NCBI RefSeq assembly: GCF_025917685.1
Contig: NZ_CP089518.1
Location: forward strand, 1,675,001 to 1,739,000
Direction: 5' to 3'
Origin: Bacillus cereus
GTDB taxonomy: Bacteria > Bacillota > Bacilli > Bacillales > Bacillaceae_G
Length of the DNA: 64,000 nt
Shown: piece by piece, positions 18,915-27,618 of the stretch
Layout of the letters: every line of letters starts with the position of its first letter
How positions within the stretch are numbered: the first letter of the stretch is position 1
The notes under the pieces: model-generated
Told to the model about the DNA's origin: nothing
Database searches by the model: none
What the model saw: only the letters and a program-made list of their open reading frames with translations
Program-made: the position numbers and the translations under genes

Positions 18915-19382
18915 GTATGGGTAATTGTCATAGCAACTTGTTTATTTAAGTCTCGGTCCCAAACACGTTGAATTTCAAACGTACCTTTTTCAAAAAATAA
19001 TGGGAATTTCTCTTTAAACCAATCTTGCATAGGAAGATTTAGTGCTGTGCCGATTGGTACCCATAATAATTCGCCTTCAGGAGGATTCAAAAGGAGTTCA
19101 CCTTCAAATGAATCTGTGCATTAGTTAAATACCATATATCGAACATTTTCTTTCGGATTTACGTATTCATCTAATCCCTTAAAAGTTAAATTTGAAACAA
19201 GTAATCCAGTTTCTTCTTCTACTTCTCGCTTAGCAGCCTGAACGATACTTTCTGGAAAATCTACCTATGAAACCAGGGGAGCCTAGATGATCGGGGCGCT
19301 GTATTAGCAATACTTCGTTATTCCGCTGAATCATACACATTGTATAAATACGGTGTTCTATATCTTTCCAATTCTTGCTCAT
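18911..19382 (-). pseudogene. Decayed NUDIX hydrolase
   Basis: Reverse-strand reading gives MSKNWKDIEHRIYTMCMIQR, then NNEVLLIQRPDHLGSPGFIG, a clear NUDIX N-terminus with a GAGAGGAGA ribosome site. The Nudix box survives in another frame as QAAKREVEEETGLLVSNLTF, but the preceding GG-K/V-DFPES part has lost bases, giving a frameshift near 19265. Further on, MVFN is followed by an in-frame TAA (near 19126), after which DSFEGELLLNPPEGELLWVP and the C-terminus to FEIQRVWDRDLNKQ remain readable. A full-length copy would be about 155-160 residues. At least two lesions make it non-functional unless the sequence contains errors. Confidence 0.85.
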
Positions 19383-19548
19383 ACGAATCTCTCCTCTTAA
19401 AAAATAAGAATCTTATAGTTTCTAACTATAGTTATTTGTTCCAAAAAATACAATAATAATACAAAATATAATTGAGTATTAATAATTTTCAAAACTATAA
19501 TTAGTCTGTTACATAAAAACATTGTATTTGAGAGGGGAATATATTCTA

Positions 19549-19581
19549 TGAAAGTTTCGATGTTGCCAAATATCGTTTAGC
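19549..19581 (+). other. Possible 10-residue leader peptide before a terminator
   Basis: MKVSMLPNIV preceded by GAGAGGGG about ten bases upstream. Its coding bases CGATGTT (19559-19565) are complementary to AACATCG (19593-19599), next to a terminator hairpin. This looks like a small attenuator or a remnant. The 19383-19840 gap holds only this, the hairpin and the SLH gene's promoter region. Confidence 0.25.
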
Positions 19582-19603
19582 TAAATAAAAAAACATCGTT
19601 TGC

Positions 19604-19638
19604 TAAGCCCATCGTCTATATAGAGATGGGCTTTTTAT
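19604..19638 (+). terminator. Orphan intrinsic terminator upstream of the SLH gene
   Basis: Stem AAGCCCATC/GATGGGCTT followed by TTTTT. No annotated gene ends here; it may close the short unit with the MKVSM peptide. Confidence 0.65.
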
Positions 19639-19840
19639 ATGGACTTATATAATTTTGTATCGAGATAAAAAGATATATCGTATTATGCTGATTATAAATA
19701 AAATAATGGTAGATTAGTTTATTTTTATCACGTATACTTTTACTGTTGACTAATTAATTGAATTAAAAGTTTGTTAGTTTAATAGGGAAAATTTTATTAA
19801 AAAGGGAGGCAAGTTAACACGGGACAAGCATATACATAAC

Positions 19841-21232
19841 GTGTTAAAAAATATGAAAAAAAGTATTTCTAATGTGTTAGCAGTGACAGTCGCACTTCAA
19901 GTAGTGATGGCTCCAGCAACTTCATTTGCAGCTGAAAAGGAATTTCCAGACGTTCCGAAAGATCATTGGTCATATAAAGCAATTACTAATTTAACGTCAA
20001 AAGAAATTATTGCAGGATATGATAATGGTAAGTTTGGATTCGGGGATGTTGTAAATCGTGAGCAAGTAGCCGCATTAATATATCGTACATTAAAACCAGA
20101 AGCGAAAAGCGAATATAAAAATCCATACTCTGATATTAGCGAAGGGACAACAATGTTCCAAAAAGAAATTTTAGCTTTAACAGATATGGGGATTTTCGTA
20201 GGTGATGGTAAAGGAACATTTAGACCGAAAGAATCTTTAACTCGTGCGGAAATGGCTGTAATTTTACAGAGAGCCTTTAAACTAAAAGTAATAGCTAATC
20301 ATACATTTAATGATGTTCCTAAAAATCATTGGGCAAATGATGCGATTAGTGCATTAGAGTCTAACGGCGTTGCTGCAGGTAATGGCTCAGGTGCATTTAA
20401 TCCAACTAGTGTTTTAACACGTGAAGAATATGCGCAATTTTTATTTAATGCCATGGCCTCATATATCGATTTAGATGTAACATTACCTTCTAATGTAACA
20501 GCTCAAGAGATTGATAATTATATTAAAAGATATCATCCCGATAGTCCGCTTGTTGGAGTTGGACAAGACTTTATTAAAGCGCAAAACGAGTATGGCGTGA
20601 ACTCTTTATATTTAGCAGCACATGCAATCTTAGAGTCTGGATACGGGAAATCAGAAATTGCATATCGTAAACATAATTTATTTGGACTACGAGCGTATGA
20701 TTGGGACCCATTCGCACATGCAAAATATTTACCATCTTATGGATTAAGTATTTCATACAATGCTGATTATGTGAGGAAGAATTACTTAGAACAAGGTGCT
20801 AAGTATTTCAAAGGTTACACATTACCTGCGATGAATGTAATGTATTCAACTGATAAAGAATGGGCTGGCAAAATTGCTAATATTATGGAACGTATTAAGC
20901 CTTTCAATAACAAAGATTATCAAAATGTAAAACGATTACCGAAAAACCCTAATACATTAAATGTAGATGCATTAGGCGAAACAATTCCATATAAAGATTA
21001 CGCAAAAGATGCGAAAGCTACTGTTCAATCAGTAGGATCTTACTATCAAGTTCCATTCCCGTTTAACAATCCAATAAAGAGTGTACCAAACGTTACACAA
21101 AATGAAGTTGGAAAATTAGAAAATGGTACAAAAGTAAATGTATATCGTGAAGATCCAAATGGCTGGGTAGAATTCTCACTTGAAAATGCGCCAGAAAAAT
21201 ATTGGACATTGAAGAAGAATTTAAAATTATAA
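19841..21232 (+). CDS. S-layer-anchored glucosaminidase (3 SLH + GH73-like + SH3-like)
   Basis: Secreted cell-wall hydrolase. The signal peptide is [20 protein letters not shown] through ATSFAA. Three SLH repeats (about residues 33-80, 93-146 and 152-205) would dock it to pyruvylated wall polysaccharide. A glucosaminidase domain of the GH73/LytD type follows ([33 protein letters not shown]), about 215-360, with the catalytic Glu expected in LESGYGKS. The C-terminus is an SH3-like repeat (EDPNGWVEF). Start choice is weak: the GTG has no nearby SD and the only good one (AAAGGGAGG) is 32 bases upstream. Cleaves glycan strands in growth or separation, by family. Confidence 0.88.
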   Translation: MLKNMKKSISNVLAVTVALQVVMAPATSFAAEKEFPDVPKDHWSYKAITNLTSKEIIAGYDNGKFGFGDVVNREQVAALIYRTLKPEAKSEYKNPYSDISEGTTMFQKEILALTDMGIFVGDGKGTFRPKESLTRAEMAVILQRAFKLKVIANHTFNDVPKNHWANDAISALESNGVAAGNGSGAFNPTSVLTREEYAQFLFNAMASYIDLDVTLPSNVTAQEIDNYIKRYHPDSPLVGVGQDFIKAQNEYGVNSLYLAAHAILESGYGKSEIAYRKHNLFGLRAYDWDPFAHAKYLPSYGLSISYNADYVRKNYLEQGAKYFKGYTLPAMNVMYSTDKEWAGKIANIMERIKPFNNKDYQNVKRLPKNPNTLNVDALGETIPYKDYAKDAKATVQSVGSYYQVPFPFNNPIKSVPNVTQNEVGKLENGTKVNVYREDPNGWVEFSLENAPEKYWTLKKNLKL

Positions 21233-21234
21233 AT

Positions 21235-21271
21235 AAAAAAGGTGTTTTCATATATGAAAACACCTTTTTTA
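21235..21271. terminator. Intrinsic terminator after the SLH gene
   Basis: Stem AAAAAAGGTGTTTTCA/TGAAAACACCTTTTTT; symmetrical and strong. Confidence 0.88.
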
Positions 21272-21429
21272 TTTATATTCAACACGTGATATTTGTAGAT
21301 TCATTATGATTTTCTTTTTTGTATTTTTACCAATAATTTAACAGTTTCATATATAATTAAAGGTGTTAAAGATTGAATTTTCTGTGTTCAATCTCAGATA
21401 TTAACTTAATTTGAAAAGAGGAGAGAGAT

Positions 21430-22692
21430 ATGCAAGGAGAAATACCAACAGAGAAAAATTTAAGTTATGTCGGTAAATTGTTATTGCCAATTAAAGTGTC
21501 ACCACACTTTAAGTTTTTATGGATTGGGCAATTACTTTCGACTTTAGGTAGTTCGATAACGATGGTTATTTTGCCAGTCGTTGTGTATTCATTAACTGGT
21601 TCAACAGTTGTAATGGGAATAACTATGGCAATGTACATGCTTCCTAATATTCTTGCGTTACCGTTTGCTGGATTAGTCGTGGATCGAATTGATCGGGTGA
21701 AATTAATGTTATTTACAGATATAATTCGCTGCATATTAATGCTATTACTTGCAACACTGATATTTATGGGCGTTTTAACAATTCCACTTCTATATGTACT
21801 CGTAGCATTATATGGACTTATGGAAGGGATATTTCAGCCGGCGTATGCGGCTGTAAGAGCGAAAGTATTTGTACCGGAAATTCGAAATGCAGCTAATGCA
21901 TTAACGCAAATGAGTAATCAAGGTATACGACTAATTGGACCGGCTCTTGGAGGATTGATCGTTTCAGTTGCATCTGCCGGAATAGGATTTGGACTGGATG
22001 CAGTAACGTATTTGCTATCATTTTTATGTTTATTATTTTTAAGAGAAATAAAGTTCAAAAAGGTAAAAACCATTGAAAAGAGTAAGATCGATTACAAACA
22101 AGAGTTTATGGAAGGTGTTTTAGTTTTAAAAAGCCACCCGTGGCTATGGATTACAATTTTAGTCTTTTCTTTCATAAATATTTGTTATGCAGGAATTATC
22201 GTTGTGTTAATTCCATGGTTGTTTAATGTTCATCACCATTTTGATGCTTACGTATATGGATTGGGTATGGCTTCTTCTGGTGCTGGAGCTGTAATTGCAG
22301 CACTAATTTTCGGTGGGAGGCAGCAGTGGCGTAAGAGGGGATTACTTGCATATGGTGGTGTGTTAATAAGTGGAATAGCACTATTAATTATGCCTTTCGT
22401 TTCTGGGGCACCTGCTTTAATAGCTTTAATGGCAATGGAAGGATTCGGTATTATGATATTTGGGCTCATTTGGGAAACAAGTTTACAAGAGCTTGTACCA
22501 GAAGAAGCATTTGGAAGAGTGGCAAGTCTTGATATGTTAGGTTCATTTGCTTTATTGCCATTAGGATATGTGATTGTAGGTTGGTTAGCTACTGTAATAG
22601 GTGGCAAGATAACAATTATAATGCTAGCTATTTTAGTACTCATAACAATTGGGATGGCATTGTCTGTACCAAGTATTCGGCGGTTCGATTGA
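21430..22692 (+). CDS. Major facilitator superfamily exporter
   Basis: A 420-residue protein with twelve predicted helices and MFS loop motifs: FAGLVVDRIDRVKLML between helices 2 and 3, and GPALGGLIVSVA in helix 5. The N-terminal FKFLWIGQLLSTLGSSITMV pattern is typical of macrolide/multidrug efflux-like MFS permeases (MefA or YfiS-type). Substrate unknown. SD AGAGGAGAGAG lies just before the ATG. The next small gene starts 29 bases after the stop and is probably co-transcribed. Confidence 0.88.
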   Translation: MQGEIPTEKNLSYVGKLLLPIKVSPHFKFLWIGQLLSTLGSSITMVILPVVVYSLTGSTVVMGITMAMYMLPNILALPFAGLVVDRIDRVKLMLFTDIIRCILMLLLATLIFMGVLTIPLLYVLVALYGLMEGIFQPAYAAVRAKVFVPEIRNAANALTQMSNQGIRLIGPALGGLIVSVASAGIGFGLDAVTYLLSFLCLLFLREIKFKKVKTIEKSKIDYKQEFMEGVLVLKSHPWLWITILVFSFINICYAGIIVVLIPWLFNVHHHFDAYVYGLGMASSGAGAVIAALIFGGRQQWRKRGLLAYGGVLISGIALLIMPFVSGAPALIALMAMEGFGIMIFGLIWETSLQELVPEEAFGRVASLDMLGSFALLPLGYVIVGWLATVIGGKITIIMLAILVLITIGMALSVPSIRRFD

Positions 22693-22721
22693 TTATGTAG
22701 GCTAAAAGGGGGATATGGTAT

Positions 22722-23000
22722 ATGACAATAGAAAGCCTAAATGATTTAGTAGTAGATAAGTCGGGATGTAAATACGTTTTGGGAGAAAAGGTATTTGAAG
22801 TAAGGAATTTTACTGTGTATATTGCTACGCCTATAGGAAGTGAAATGGCATATAGTCGATTGATTTTAATGAAGCACCTTTCTAATAAAAAATCATCCGT
22901 ACATATTTGGTATAAAAAACTTTGTATGGAAGCAACGACAGTGGAAATTGCAAAAGAAGTGACAGAAGCAATTCAATCTGGTTTTGTAAATAAAGAGTAA
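22722..23000 (+). CDS. Hypothetical protein, 92 residues
   Basis: Starts MTIESLNDLVVDKSGCKYVL with an AAAGGGGGATATG ribosome site. It is predicted soluble, a mix of beta strands (FEVRNFTVYIATPIGSEM) and a C-terminal helix (TTVEIAKEVTEAIQSGF). No family recognised. The position after an MFS gene and before a shared terminator suggests the same transcript. I see no metal-binding or catalytic motif. Confidence 0.7.
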   Translation: MTIESLNDLVVDKSGCKYVLGEKVFEVRNFTVYIATPIGSEMAYSRLILMKHLSNKKSSVHIWYKKLCMEATTVEIAKEVTEAIQSGFVNKE

Positions 23001-23022
23001 GCCCTAATCCAATTAGGGCTTA
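22999..23022. terminator. Bidirectional terminator between convergent genes
   Basis: Stem AAGCCCTAAT/ATTAGGGCTT with a short loop. It serves the forward hypothetical gene and overlaps the 3' end of the reverse secreted-protein gene. Confidence 0.7.
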
Positions 23023-23484
23023 TTCTTCATTAAACACAAATGTTTGTTTCATTTTTTTACCCTCATTAACTGGATGACCGTTGTAAGAGAAATTCTTTTC
23101 TTCCCAAGTAATAACGACTTTGAAATTATGGCTATTAAAGTCTAATGGGAATACCATGTAGTCAAAGCTTGTATGACTTTTTGAAACGTTGTTATTTATT
23201 GTAGTAGGATTAAAAGTAGCTTTAGATGTAGGTGTGTTATCAAGTATTTCCACTGATACATTTGAGGCATCATTACCGATGTTTTTTACGAATAAACTAT
23301 ACGTATCATATACACCGTGTTTTGGTTGCGCCGCTTGCTTGTTTGAGTTATGAGATTTGTCAATTTCGATATACCACTGTGTAGACTTTGACGCAATTGG
23401 TAGTGATTGAAATGTGTATGCGCTAGCTTGCATTGGTAGTGCTAAACATATAAGCGTAAAGAGAGTTATTATTTTGCGTTTCAT
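23020..23484 (-). CDS. Secreted protein of unknown function
   Basis: 154 residues with a clear Sec signal peptide (MKRKIITLFTLICLALPMQA, cleavage expected after ASA). The mature part is Asn/Ser-rich and predicted all-beta, with segments WYIEIDKSHNSN, YSLFVKNIGNDASNVSVEIL and FKVVITWEEKNFSYNGH resembling an immunoglobulin-like or DUF11-style beta sandwich. No catalytic motif and no LPXTG or lipobox, so it is expected to be released or loosely wall-bound. Faces a divergent promoter region shared with the CstA-type gene. Confidence 0.75.
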   Translation of the reverse strand: MKRKIITLFTLICLALPMQASAYTFQSLPIASKSTQWYIEIDKSHNSNKQAAQPKHGVYDTYSLFVKNIGNDASNVSVEILDNTPTSKATFNPTTINNNVSKSHTSFDYMVFPLDFNSHNFKVVITWEEKNFSYNGHPVNEGKKMKQTFVFNEE

Positions 23485-23630
23485 TTTAGAGAGCTCCCAT
23501 TCTTTAATGGATTTATTTGTTATTATCTTCTCTTTGTGAAAAAATATACCATATAATGTAAGGCGATATTGTAAATAAGAGAGGCTGTTTTTTGTCTTAT
23601 AAAAAGAATATACTAAAAATTCTGTATAAA

Positions 23631-23681
23631 TTGTTTATTTAATATAGTGAAATATGCTAGAATAATTTGAAAGCGTTTCCT
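23631..23681 (+). promoter_or_regulatory. Promoter with cre-like (CcpA) site before the CstA-type gene
   Basis: TTGTTT, 16 bases and TATGCT form a weak sigma-A promoter. TGAAAGCGTTTCCT at 23668-23681 matches the catabolite-responsive element consensus (TGNNANCGNNNNCA) except in the last base. It lies around or just after the expected start site, a position where CcpA represses. CcpA control of carbon-starvation permeases is known in Bacillus. Confidence 0.55.
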
Positions 23682-23725
23682 TATATAGGTCTAAGAAAAT
23701 GCTTTTTGAAGGGGAGGGGATAGAA

Positions 23726-25168
23726 GTGATTACATTTTTAGTGTCAATCGTCGTATTGATAATCGGTTATTTTACATACGGAAAGTTTATTGAAAAGATA
23801 TTTGGAGTAAATTATACAAGAAAAACACCGGCATATGTGAATCGAGATGGAGTAGACTATGTACCTATGGATAGGCGAAAGAATTCTATGATTCAATTAC
23901 TTAATATTGCAGGTACTGGTCCTATATTCGGGCCAATCTTAGGTGCTTTATATGGTCCAGTTGCATTTGTTTGGATTGTGATAGGGGCGATTTTTGCAGG
24001 AGCCGTTCACGATTATCTTACAGGGATGATTTCTATACGAAATAAAGGGGCGCATATTCCTGAATTAGCAGGGAAATTTTTAGGGAATGCAATGAGACAT
24101 ATTGTAAATATTTTTTCACTATTACTTTTAGTATTAGTAGGAACTGTATTTATAACAACGCCAGCATCATTACTTGATATCGTATTGCAAGGAAAAGTGT
24201 CAATAACTATTATCTTATCTGTAATTTTCATATATTATATTTTATCTACAATCTTACCGATTGATAAAATTATCGGAAAAATTTATCCACTATTAGGTGC
24301 CTTATTGTTAATAAGTGCTATTGGTATAGGTGGAATGATGATAATAAAAGGCTCTCCGATTCCAGAGTTAACGTTTGAAAATATGCATCCAGACAATGCA
24401 CCTATTTTCCCATTATTAATGTTGACGATTACGTGTGGTGCCTTATCAGGATTCCACGCAACACAATCACCAATTATCTCACGTACACTTCAAACGGAGA
24501 AACATGGCCGTTATGTATTTTTCGGTATGATGATTGCAGAAGCGATAATTGCGATGATCTGGGCAGCTGCGGCGATGAGTATTTTCTCTTACGGTGAATT
24601 AAATGAGTTAATTAAATCGGGTACACCAGCTGCGGTTGTAAGTGAGATTTCGAAGACGATGTTAGGTGCTGTTGGTGGCACAATAGCTGTTATTGGGGTC
24701 ATTGTATTGCCAATTACATCTGGAGATACAGCATTCCGTGCGGCACGTTCTATAATTGCGGACTATTTCAATTTCAATCAAACAAAATTAAAAAACCGTT
24801 TAATCATTGCGATTCCATTGTTTGTTATTGCATATGGCTTGACGAAGATTGATTTTTCACTATTATGGAGATATTTCTCTTGGGCTAACCAATCAACTGC
24901 GGCAATTGCACTATGGATTGGAACGATGTATTTATTTATTAAAGGAAAACCGTATATTGTAGCTTTGATTCCGGCAATATTTATGACGCTCATGACAGTC
25001 GTTTATATTTTAAATGCGAAGATTGGTTTTAATATTCCACTAAATACAGCGTATATAGTAGGTGCGGTTATTACAGTTATTTTAACTGCTATATTCTTTA
25101 TAAAAGCTGTGAAAAATAAAAAAGAGAATATTGAAGTAGACGTGCAATTAGAGAAGGAAGCTGTGTAG
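23726..25168 (+). CDS. CstA-family peptide/pyruvate permease (short form)
   Basis: Polytopic membrane protein of the carbon-starvation CstA family, which imports pyruvate or peptides under starvation. Family segments are LLNIAGTGPIFGPILGALYGP near residue 50, GAVHDYLTGMISIRNKG, FHATQSPIISRTL and SGDTAFRAARSI. At 480 residues it is shorter than B. subtilis CstA (about 600) and E. coli CstA (701), lacking the long C-terminal part. The GTG start follows GGGGAGGGG by six bases; an ATG nine codons upstream would place that SD inside the gene. A cre-like site upstream suggests glucose repression. Confidence 0.88.
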   Translation: MITFLVSIVVLIIGYFTYGKFIEKIFGVNYTRKTPAYVNRDGVDYVPMDRRKNSMIQLLNIAGTGPIFGPILGALYGPVAFVWIVIGAIFAGAVHDYLTGMISIRNKGAHIPELAGKFLGNAMRHIVNIFSLLLLVLVGTVFITTPASLLDIVLQGKVSITIILSVIFIYYILSTILPIDKIIGKIYPLLGALLLISAIGIGGMMIIKGSPIPELTFENMHPDNAPIFPLLMLTITCGALSGFHATQSPIISRTLQTEKHGRYVFFGMMIAEAIIAMIWAAAAMSIFSYGELNELIKSGTPAAVVSEISKTMLGAVGGTIAVIGVIVLPITSGDTAFRAARSIIADYFNFNQTKLKNRLIIAIPLFVIAYGLTKIDFSLLWRYFSWANQSTAAIALWIGTMYLFIKGKPYIVALIPAIFMTLMTVVYILNAKIGFNIPLNTAYIVGAVITVILTAIFFIKAVKNKKENIEVDVQLEKEAV

Positions 25169-25190
25169 AGATTTTCTACACAGTTTTTTG
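25161..25190 (+). terminator. Terminator overlapping the end of the CstA-type gene
   Basis: Stem CTGTGTAGA/TCTACACAG followed by TTTTTTG; the 5' arm includes the stop codon. Confidence 0.85.
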
Positions 25191-25256
25191 TAATATGAAA
25201 AAATTACCAAGTATATGTTAAAATAATATTGTCATACAACAAGGGGGATTTGTTTT

Positions 25257-26069
25257 ATGGAAAATGGACATCTTGCTAAAGTAGATTTAACGAAAAGAAT
25301 TGATTCGAAATCTAAGTACAATAAGAAACTCGAAAAATATCAAATGCGTTTATTAGCACTACAGCAAATTTTAAAAGAAGAGAAAATAGCCGTTATGCTC
25401 GTTATGGAAGGTTGGGATGCGGCAGGTAAAGGCGGAGCGATTAAGCGAGTGACTGAACATCTTGATCCACGCGGATTCCAAGTAAATCCAATCGGAGCGC
25501 CTGCTCCCCATGAAAAACGGTATCATTATTTGCAACGTTTTTGGCGGAAACTTCCTCAATATGGGCAAATTACTATATTCGACCGTTCATGGTATGGTCG
25601 TGTATTAGTTGAACGTGTTGAAGAGTTCGCCACAAAGGAAGAGTGGACGAGGGCGTATGGTGAAATTAATGATTTTGAGAAGTTATTAACAGATGATCAT
25701 TACATAATAGGAAAGTTTTTCTATCACATTAGTAAAGACGAACAGTTGAAACGATTTAAAGAGAGAGAGAACAACCCTCTTAAAAGATGGAAAATTACAG
25801 ATGAAGACTGGCGTAATCGTGAAAAATGGGATGAATATGTCGAAGCAGTGGAAGACATGTTTGAAGAAACAGATAAGCCGAATGCTAAATGGAATATTAT
25901 TGCGAGTAATGATAAATTATACGCTCGTTTAAAAACATTGAAAGTAATTATTTCGTTAATTGAGGATTATTTCGTAGAGCATGGTATAGAATTACCTTCT
26001 TATTACTATGAAATAAAAGAAGGTGAGAAAAAGGAAATTAAATCTGTGCAAGATGTAGGGGGTAAATAG
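25257..26069 (+). CDS. Polyphosphate kinase 2 family protein
   Basis: Transfers phosphate between inorganic polyphosphate and nucleotides. A 270-residue single-domain PPK2 with a Walker A-like GWDAAGKGG at residues 52-60, the lid-type arginine region LDPRGFQVNPIGAPAPHEKR and Walker B FDRSWYGR at 108-115. RFWRKLPQYGQITIF and ENNPLKRWKITDEDW are also family-typical. Which nucleotide it uses (NMP, NDP or both) cannot be told from sequence. SD AAGGGGGA precedes the ATG by about nine bases. Monocistronic, with terminators on both sides. Confidence 0.93.
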   Translation: MENGHLAKVDLTKRIDSKSKYNKKLEKYQMRLLALQQILKEEKIAVMLVMEGWDAAGKGGAIKRVTEHLDPRGFQVNPIGAPAPHEKRYHYLQRFWRKLPQYGQITIFDRSWYGRVLVERVEEFATKEEWTRAYGEINDFEKLLTDDHYIIGKFFYHISKDEQLKRFKERENNPLKRWKITDEDWRNREKWDEYVEAVEDMFEETDKPNAKWNIIASNDKLYARLKTLKVIISLIEDYFVEHGIELPSYYYEIKEGEKKEIKSVQDVGGK

Positions 26070-26118
26070 CATAGAGAGATTTTGTCATTATTAGAGGTAG
26101 GTATGAAACATGAGAAGG

Positions 26119-26166
26119 AGCTGTCCCGTAAGTAGGTGAAACTAAACTATGGGACAGCTTTTTTTA
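26119..26166 (+). terminator. Intrinsic terminator after PPK2
   Basis: Stem AGCTGTCCC/GGGACAGCT around a 23-base loop, then seven T residues. Confidence 0.85.
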
Positions 26167-26297
26167 GTTAGAATGTATTTATATTAGATGAATCAATGAG
26201 AGTGTCGTTCAAATAACGAATACAATTGTCATTGAATATGAAACAATAATTATAGTACATTAACAAAAGGAATTAATTTTAAAAGGAGGGTGAGAAA

Positions 26298-27572
26298 ATG
26301 CTAGGTAAGGCGGAAACTTCAGTAAATAACCATATGTATACAGAAGAAGAGCAACAAAAATTATATAAACGAACGTTACTAATCGTAAGTATTTCACAAA
26401 TGTTCGGCGGAGCGGGATTAGCTGCTGGAATTACAGTAGGTGCACTTCTTGCGCAGCAAATGCTTGGAACAGATGCATATGCAGGATTACCGGCTGCTAT
26501 GTTTACAATGGGATCTGCAGTAGCGGCTTTCTTCGTTGGGAAGTTATCGCAAAAATATGGTCGCCGAATAGGACTTGCAACAGGGTTTATAGTAGGGGGA
26601 CTAGGGGCTATTGGAGTTGTATTAGCTGCTTTAACAAATAATATTATTCTATTACTAGTCTCTTTACTCATATATGGTTCAGGTACAGCTACAAATTTAC
26701 AAGCGCGTTATGCTGGAACGGATTTAGCGAATAAGAAGCAGCGAGCAACTGCTATTAGTATTACGATGGTAATGACGACTTTTGGTGCAGTTGCAGGTCC
26801 AAATTTAGTAGGTGTAATGGGAAGGTTTGCTCATTCAATTGGAATTCCTGAACTTGCTGGTCCGTTCATATTATCGGCAGCTGCATTTATACTAGCGGGT
26901 CTTGTCCTATTTGTTATGCTTCGTCCAGATCCGTTAATTATTGCTAACATAATAGAAACATATAAACAAGAACATACATATAAAGGGCGACCAGTAACAG
27001 AAGAAATGATAGAAAATAAGCGTGGTGTTACTGTTGGAGCAATTGTTATGATACTTACTCAAATAGTGATGGTTGCGATTATGACGATGACGCCAGTTCA
27101 TATGGGACACCACGGTCATGGATTAAGTGCAGTAGGGCTTGTAATTGGTTTTCATGTAGGTGCAATGTACCTTCCATCACTTGTTACAGGAATGTTAATT
27201 GATAAAATTGGCCGTACTACGATGAGTATAGCTGGTGGGATGATTTTACTTGCAGCGGGTGTCATAGCTGCGATAGCACCGAGTGATTCTTTACTATTAT
27301 TAATTGTTGCTCTTTCTTTACTTGGATTAGGATGGAACCTCGGATTGATTAGTGGTACAGCACAAATCGTTGACTCCACAACTCCTTCTACACGTGCTAA
27401 AACACAAGGGAAAATAGATGTTTTTATTGCGTTAGCCGGAGCTTCAGGTGGAGCGATGTCAGGAATGGTAGTAGCTAACTCCAGTTATGCCGCATTATCA
27501 TTAGCGGGAGGAGTGTTAGCATTATCGCTAATCCCTGTTGTGATATGGTCTCGAAAAGGGGCAAGAAATTAA
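26298..27572 (+). CDS. Major facilitator superfamily transporter
   Basis: A 424-residue permease with twelve predicted helices. It has the MFS loop motif GKLSQKYGRRIGLATG between helices 2 and 3 and its C-half counterpart GMLIDKIGRTTMSIAGG. Helix 5 carries GAVAGPNLVGVMG, as in drug antiporters. A histidine-rich loop (MTPVHMGHHGHGL) stands between helices 6 and 8. Substrate unknown. AAGGAGGGTGAG is the ribosome site. It is a single-gene unit. Confidence 0.88.
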   Translation: MLGKAETSVNNHMYTEEEQQKLYKRTLLIVSISQMFGGAGLAAGITVGALLAQQMLGTDAYAGLPAAMFTMGSAVAAFFVGKLSQKYGRRIGLATGFIVGGLGAIGVVLAALTNNIILLLVSLLIYGSGTATNLQARYAGTDLANKKQRATAISITMVMTTFGAVAGPNLVGVMGRFAHSIGIPELAGPFILSAAAFILAGLVLFVMLRPDPLIIANIIETYKQEHTYKGRPVTEEMIENKRGVTVGAIVMILTQIVMVAIMTMTPVHMGHHGHGLSAVGLVIGFHVGAMYLPSLVTGMLIDKIGRTTMSIAGGMILLAAGVIAAIAPSDSLLLLIVALSLLGLGWNLGLISGTAQIVDSTTPSTRAKTQGKIDVFIALAGASGGAMSGMVVANSSYAALSLAGGVLALSLIPVVIWSRKGARN

Positions 27573-27576
27573 AGTA

Positions 27577-27616
27577 AAGAGAGGTTCTAGTTACTGACTA
27601 GAACCTCTCTTTATAT
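27577..27616. terminator. Bidirectional terminator between convergent genes
   Basis: Perfect stem AAGAGAGGTTCTAGT/ACTAGAACCTCTCTT with a five-base loop, shared by the MFS gene and the reverse fabH gene. Confidence 0.88.
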
Positions 27617-27618
27617 AC

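Noticed and set aside
22248..22643. Reverse open frame of 131 codons opposite the MFS gene
   Set aside because: It lies entirely within a well-supported transporter gene, lacks an SD and has no recognisable family.
25161..25190. Hairpin as a possible leader of PPK2
   Set aside because: Its 5' arm includes the stop codon of the CstA-type gene and it has a T run, so it is a normal gene-end terminator.
26103..26135. Ten-codon ORF MKHEKELSRK after PPK2
   Set aside because: It overlaps the PPK2 terminator hairpin and encodes a featureless peptide; likely chance.
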